DNA of 5,827 bases from Treponema sp. (GTDB lineage Bacteria > Spirochaetota > Spirochaetia > Treponematales > Breznakiellaceae): the NCBI GenBank assembly GCA_031258265.1, contig JAIRNB010000162.1, positions 1 through 5,827 on the forward strand, given 5' to 3'. Positions 4,161-5,827 of this stretch are shown here, piece after piece. Under the pieces are notes generated by a model that saw only the letters and a program-made list of their open reading frames with translations, had not been told where the DNA came from and did not search any database. Made by a program: the position numbers and the translations under genes. Position 1 is the first letter of the stretch. Each line of letters opens with the position of its first letter.

Positions 4161-5786
4161 TTACCTCTTGGCGTTCAGCTCATTCAGAACCGGCTGGAAG
4201 AGGGGCCGCTGCCGTTCAACCCAGGCCCGCCATTTTACTTCCACATCCGCCTCGCTGGTGGCGCTGGTGATGATGTTGGAGAATTCCGGGGAAAGATCGG
4301 TGGGTACCCTCCGAAGGCTGGGGGAATCGTGGGTGTAAACCACCCAGTCCGTGGGGGTAAAGGTATCCAGGGTGGAATGGTCTCCCCGTTCCTTATAGGT
4401 AAGCTTGGAGTAATCCCGCCACACCTTGGGGGTACTGGGAACATCGAAACTAAAATCATCGGCCAATTTTGCTACGGCGATGACATAGCCCATTCCAGGG
4501 TATTTCCCGGTGGAACCGGCCAGCCGCTGGTCCGGGGACAGGAGGCTTGCATAGGAACCGTCAGCGTTTTGCCTCCAGTCAACCCCTTCAAAACCCGCCT
4601 GGGAGAAAAGGTATCCCGCGTCTGAACACTGGAAATCCATCATATCCATATAGCGGTTAAACTTTTCATCGCTGATATTAGGGTTGAAGATGATACAGCC
4701 CCAGAAGTTGATCAGGTCTTCCTGGTGGAAATAGCCGTCTTCCCCCACCACGGTGGCAAAACCGATAGCTTTTTCAGGGTCAAGTCCCAGGGAATCCGTC
4801 ATGTTGCTGGCCGCGGTATACATGTGCCCCGTTGTACCTTCCCCAAAATACCCGCCGGAGAAACCGCCGACCCGGTACTGATCGTAGTCTTCCAGATCCT
4901 TCAGGGTATAGAAATCGGGGTTAAGGAGGCCCGCTTTCCAGGCCCGGTACCACATCTTCATGGGGGGGAGCACTTCCTCGGATGCCGGTCCCCATGCGTA
5001 GTTCCCTGTTCTCTTATCTTTATAGAAAGTACGGAAATGGGCAAAGTTACTTTGAACAAAGAAACGCCAGGCCCATTCCGCCCTGGAACTGATCGGTAAA
5101 AGCCGGGAACCTACTTTGCCGGGGTCCCGTTCTTTGATAAGCCGCGCGTATTCCAGTATTTCGCTGGGTTTGTAAATGGTCTTTACGGGGAATCCCACCG
5201 CCTGGGCCCAGTCCTTCCTAATGAAGAATCCGATATGATCCGGCAGCGGATCGTGGGGAATGTTGTTGTCGAACCGGGAGCGGGGCATGAAGTAAACACC
5301 ACCGAAGGTTTTTTCCATTTGGGGACCCAGGCTGGTCCGGCCGAAAACCCTGGCCATGTTGGGCCACCGCTGTTTCCAGTTGTCCGGGAATTTCTTGATA
5401 AGGCCCTGGTCCACAAACCCGGCCATATCGGCGTGGATATAGTTAAAAACCGCCACGTCCGGCATGTCGCCTGAGTTAATCCAGATCCTTAAATTTTCCG
5501 CCCAGTTGTCAAAGGTAAGGCTGGTAACATCTATCGTGTAGTTAAAGGCATCGGACCACCATTTTACATAGGGGTCCCCACTGGTATAATTGTACCCTTC
5601 AATAGTCTGTACTGTAGCCATAGTGAAATTCACCTTTCTGGAAAGGTCCCCTGTAGGCTTCCAGCCGCCGGGGAACTCTTTAACAGGGGTAGCCCCCCCC
5701 CCGGGACTCCCGCTTTGTCCTCCCCTGGCATGAACAACGGAAGCCAGGATACAGAAGGCCGCCACAACGCATAATAACTTTTTCAT
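4161..5786 (-). CDS. periplasmic extracellular solute-binding protein, LplA/YtcQ type
   Basis: This 541-residue protein is the substrate-capturing subunit of the ABC importer. Residues 1-20 form a signal peptide: M-K-K, a hydrophobic core, then V-H-A before R21, a signal peptidase I site. There is no lipobox Cys near the cleavage point, unlike Gram-positive LplA lipoproteins, so a soluble periplasmic form is expected. A Gly/Ser/Pro linker (22-34) follows, encoded in part by a G10 tract. Family features include N-S-G-D-M-P-D-V (104-111), F-F-I-R-K-D-W-A-Q-A-V-G (187-198), a many-Trp/Tyr central lobe, and a C-terminal K-W-R-A-W-V-E-R (518-525). Length fits LplA-like proteins (about 500-560). 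AGGAGG (5796-5791) lies 4 bases before the ATG, which with the signal peptide supports this start. Related systems take up plant or host polysaccharide fragments; the ligand here is not determined. A terminator follows directly. Confidence 0.95.
   Translation of the reverse strand: MKKLLCVVAAFCILASVVHARGGQSGSPGGGATPVKEFPGGWKPTGDLSRKVNFTMATVQTIEGYNYTSGDPYVKWWSDAFNYTIDVTSLTFDNWAENLRIWINSGDMPDVAVFNYIHADMAGFVDQGLIKKFPDNWKQRWPNMARVFGRTSLGPQMEKTFGGVYFMPRSRFDNNIPHDPLPDHIGFFIRKDWAQAVGFPVKTIYKPSEILEYARLIKERDPGKVGSRLLPISSRAEWAWRFFVQSNFAHFRTFYKDKRTGNYAWGPASEEVLPPMKMWYRAWKAGLLNPDFYTLKDLEDYDQYRVGGFSGGYFGEGTTGHMYTAASNMTDSLGLDPEKAIGFATVVGEDGYFHQEDLINFWGCIIFNPNISDEKFNRYMDMMDFQCSDAGYLFSQAGFEGVDWRQNADGSYASLLSPDQRLAGSTGKYPGMGYVIAVAKLADDFSFDVPSTPKVWRDYSKLTYKERGDHSTLDTFTPTDWVVYTHDSPSLRRVPTDLSPEFSNIITSATSEADVEVKWRAWVERQRPLFQPVLNELNAKR
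5693..5702 (-). repeat. G10 homopolymer in the binding-protein coding sequence
   Basis: Ten consecutive G on the coding (minus) strand cover Gly29-Gly30-Gly31 and the first base of the Ala32 codon, nine residues after the predicted signal-peptide cleavage site. At this length the reading frame is intact. One extra G gives TAA at 5682-5680; one fewer G gives TGA at 5632-5630. The tract is a candidate slipped-strand site and also a likely place for sequencing error. Confidence 0.9.
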
Positions 5787-5806
5787 AGGTCCTCCTCTCG
5801 ATCTGC

Positions 5807-5812
5807 ATTGTA
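5807..5812 (-). promoter_or_regulatory. possible -10 box upstream of the binding-protein gene
   Basis: TACAAT (5812-5807 on the minus strand) matches five of six bases of the -10 consensus. Only 15 bases of the window lie upstream of it, so the -35 box cannot be checked. A start near 5800 would leave a leader of only about 14 nt, with the ribosome binding site almost at its 5' end. The real operon promoter may therefore be farther upstream, outside the window. Confidence 0.25.
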
Positions 5813-5827
5813 AGATATAAGCCGGAA

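Noticed and set aside
4962..4968. Seven-base homopolymer (C7 on the coding strand) inside the binding-protein gene as a second slippage site
   Set aside because: It is shorter than tracts usually linked to phase variation, and runs of this length are common by chance.
1..5827. CRISPR array, insertion sequence, toxin-antitoxin or defence genes
   Set aside because: I saw no regularly spaced direct repeats, no transposase or integrase motifs and no paired small genes. All substantial coding content is explained by transport and sugar metabolism genes.

Overview
The window reads as a stretch of bacterial chromosome, about 50% GC by eye. It is dominated by one minus-strand carbohydrate uptake and processing operon. 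In transcription order (right to left) it holds an LplA/YtcQ-type sugar-binding protein, an LplB-type permease, an LplC/YtcP-type permease, a class II ketose-bisphosphate aldolase and a CbbY-like HAD phosphatase. To the left lie a minus-strand tRNA-Gly(GCC) gene with its own sigma70-type promoter, and the last 59 codons of a plus-strand DUF445 membrane protein. The binding protein has a signal-peptidase-I type leader and no lipobox, which fits a diderm (Gram-negative-type) cell. Together with the LplABC-type transporter this suggests a spirochaete of the Treponema group, but the taxonomic call is inference only.

Layout: 1-180 DUF445 C-terminus (+); 198-269 tRNA-Gly (-); 319-347 tRNA promoter (-); 453-1208 CbbY-like HAD hydrolase (-); 1231-1261 hairpin with a U-rich tail; 1268-2119 class II aldolase (-); 2135-2168 perfect 15-bp inverted repeat; 2219-3112 and 3158-4105 the two permeases (-); 4129-4154 strong intrinsic terminator/attenuator (-); 4161-5786 solute-binding protein (-). 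The operon's promoter is mostly beyond the right edge.

Working model: the binding protein captures an oligosaccharide in the periplasm and the two permeases carry it inward. No ATPase gene is present, so an MsmX/UgpC-type ATPase encoded elsewhere is presumably shared. The aldolase would split a ketose phosphate, and the CbbY-like phosphatase may remove a sugar (bis)phosphate such as xylulose-1,5-bisphosphate. Three of the four intergenic gaps contain a stable stem-loop, and the one after the binding-protein gene is a textbook terminator, so expression is probably stepped down along the operon.

Most interesting observations: a G10 homopolymer just after the predicted signal-peptide cleavage site, where a one-base change either way truncates the binding protein; the pairing of an importer and aldolase with a CbbY-like phosphatase; the perfect palindrome before the aldolase gene; and a tRNA-Gly with C instead of U at T-loop position 55. 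No mobile element, CRISPR array or defence system is visible.
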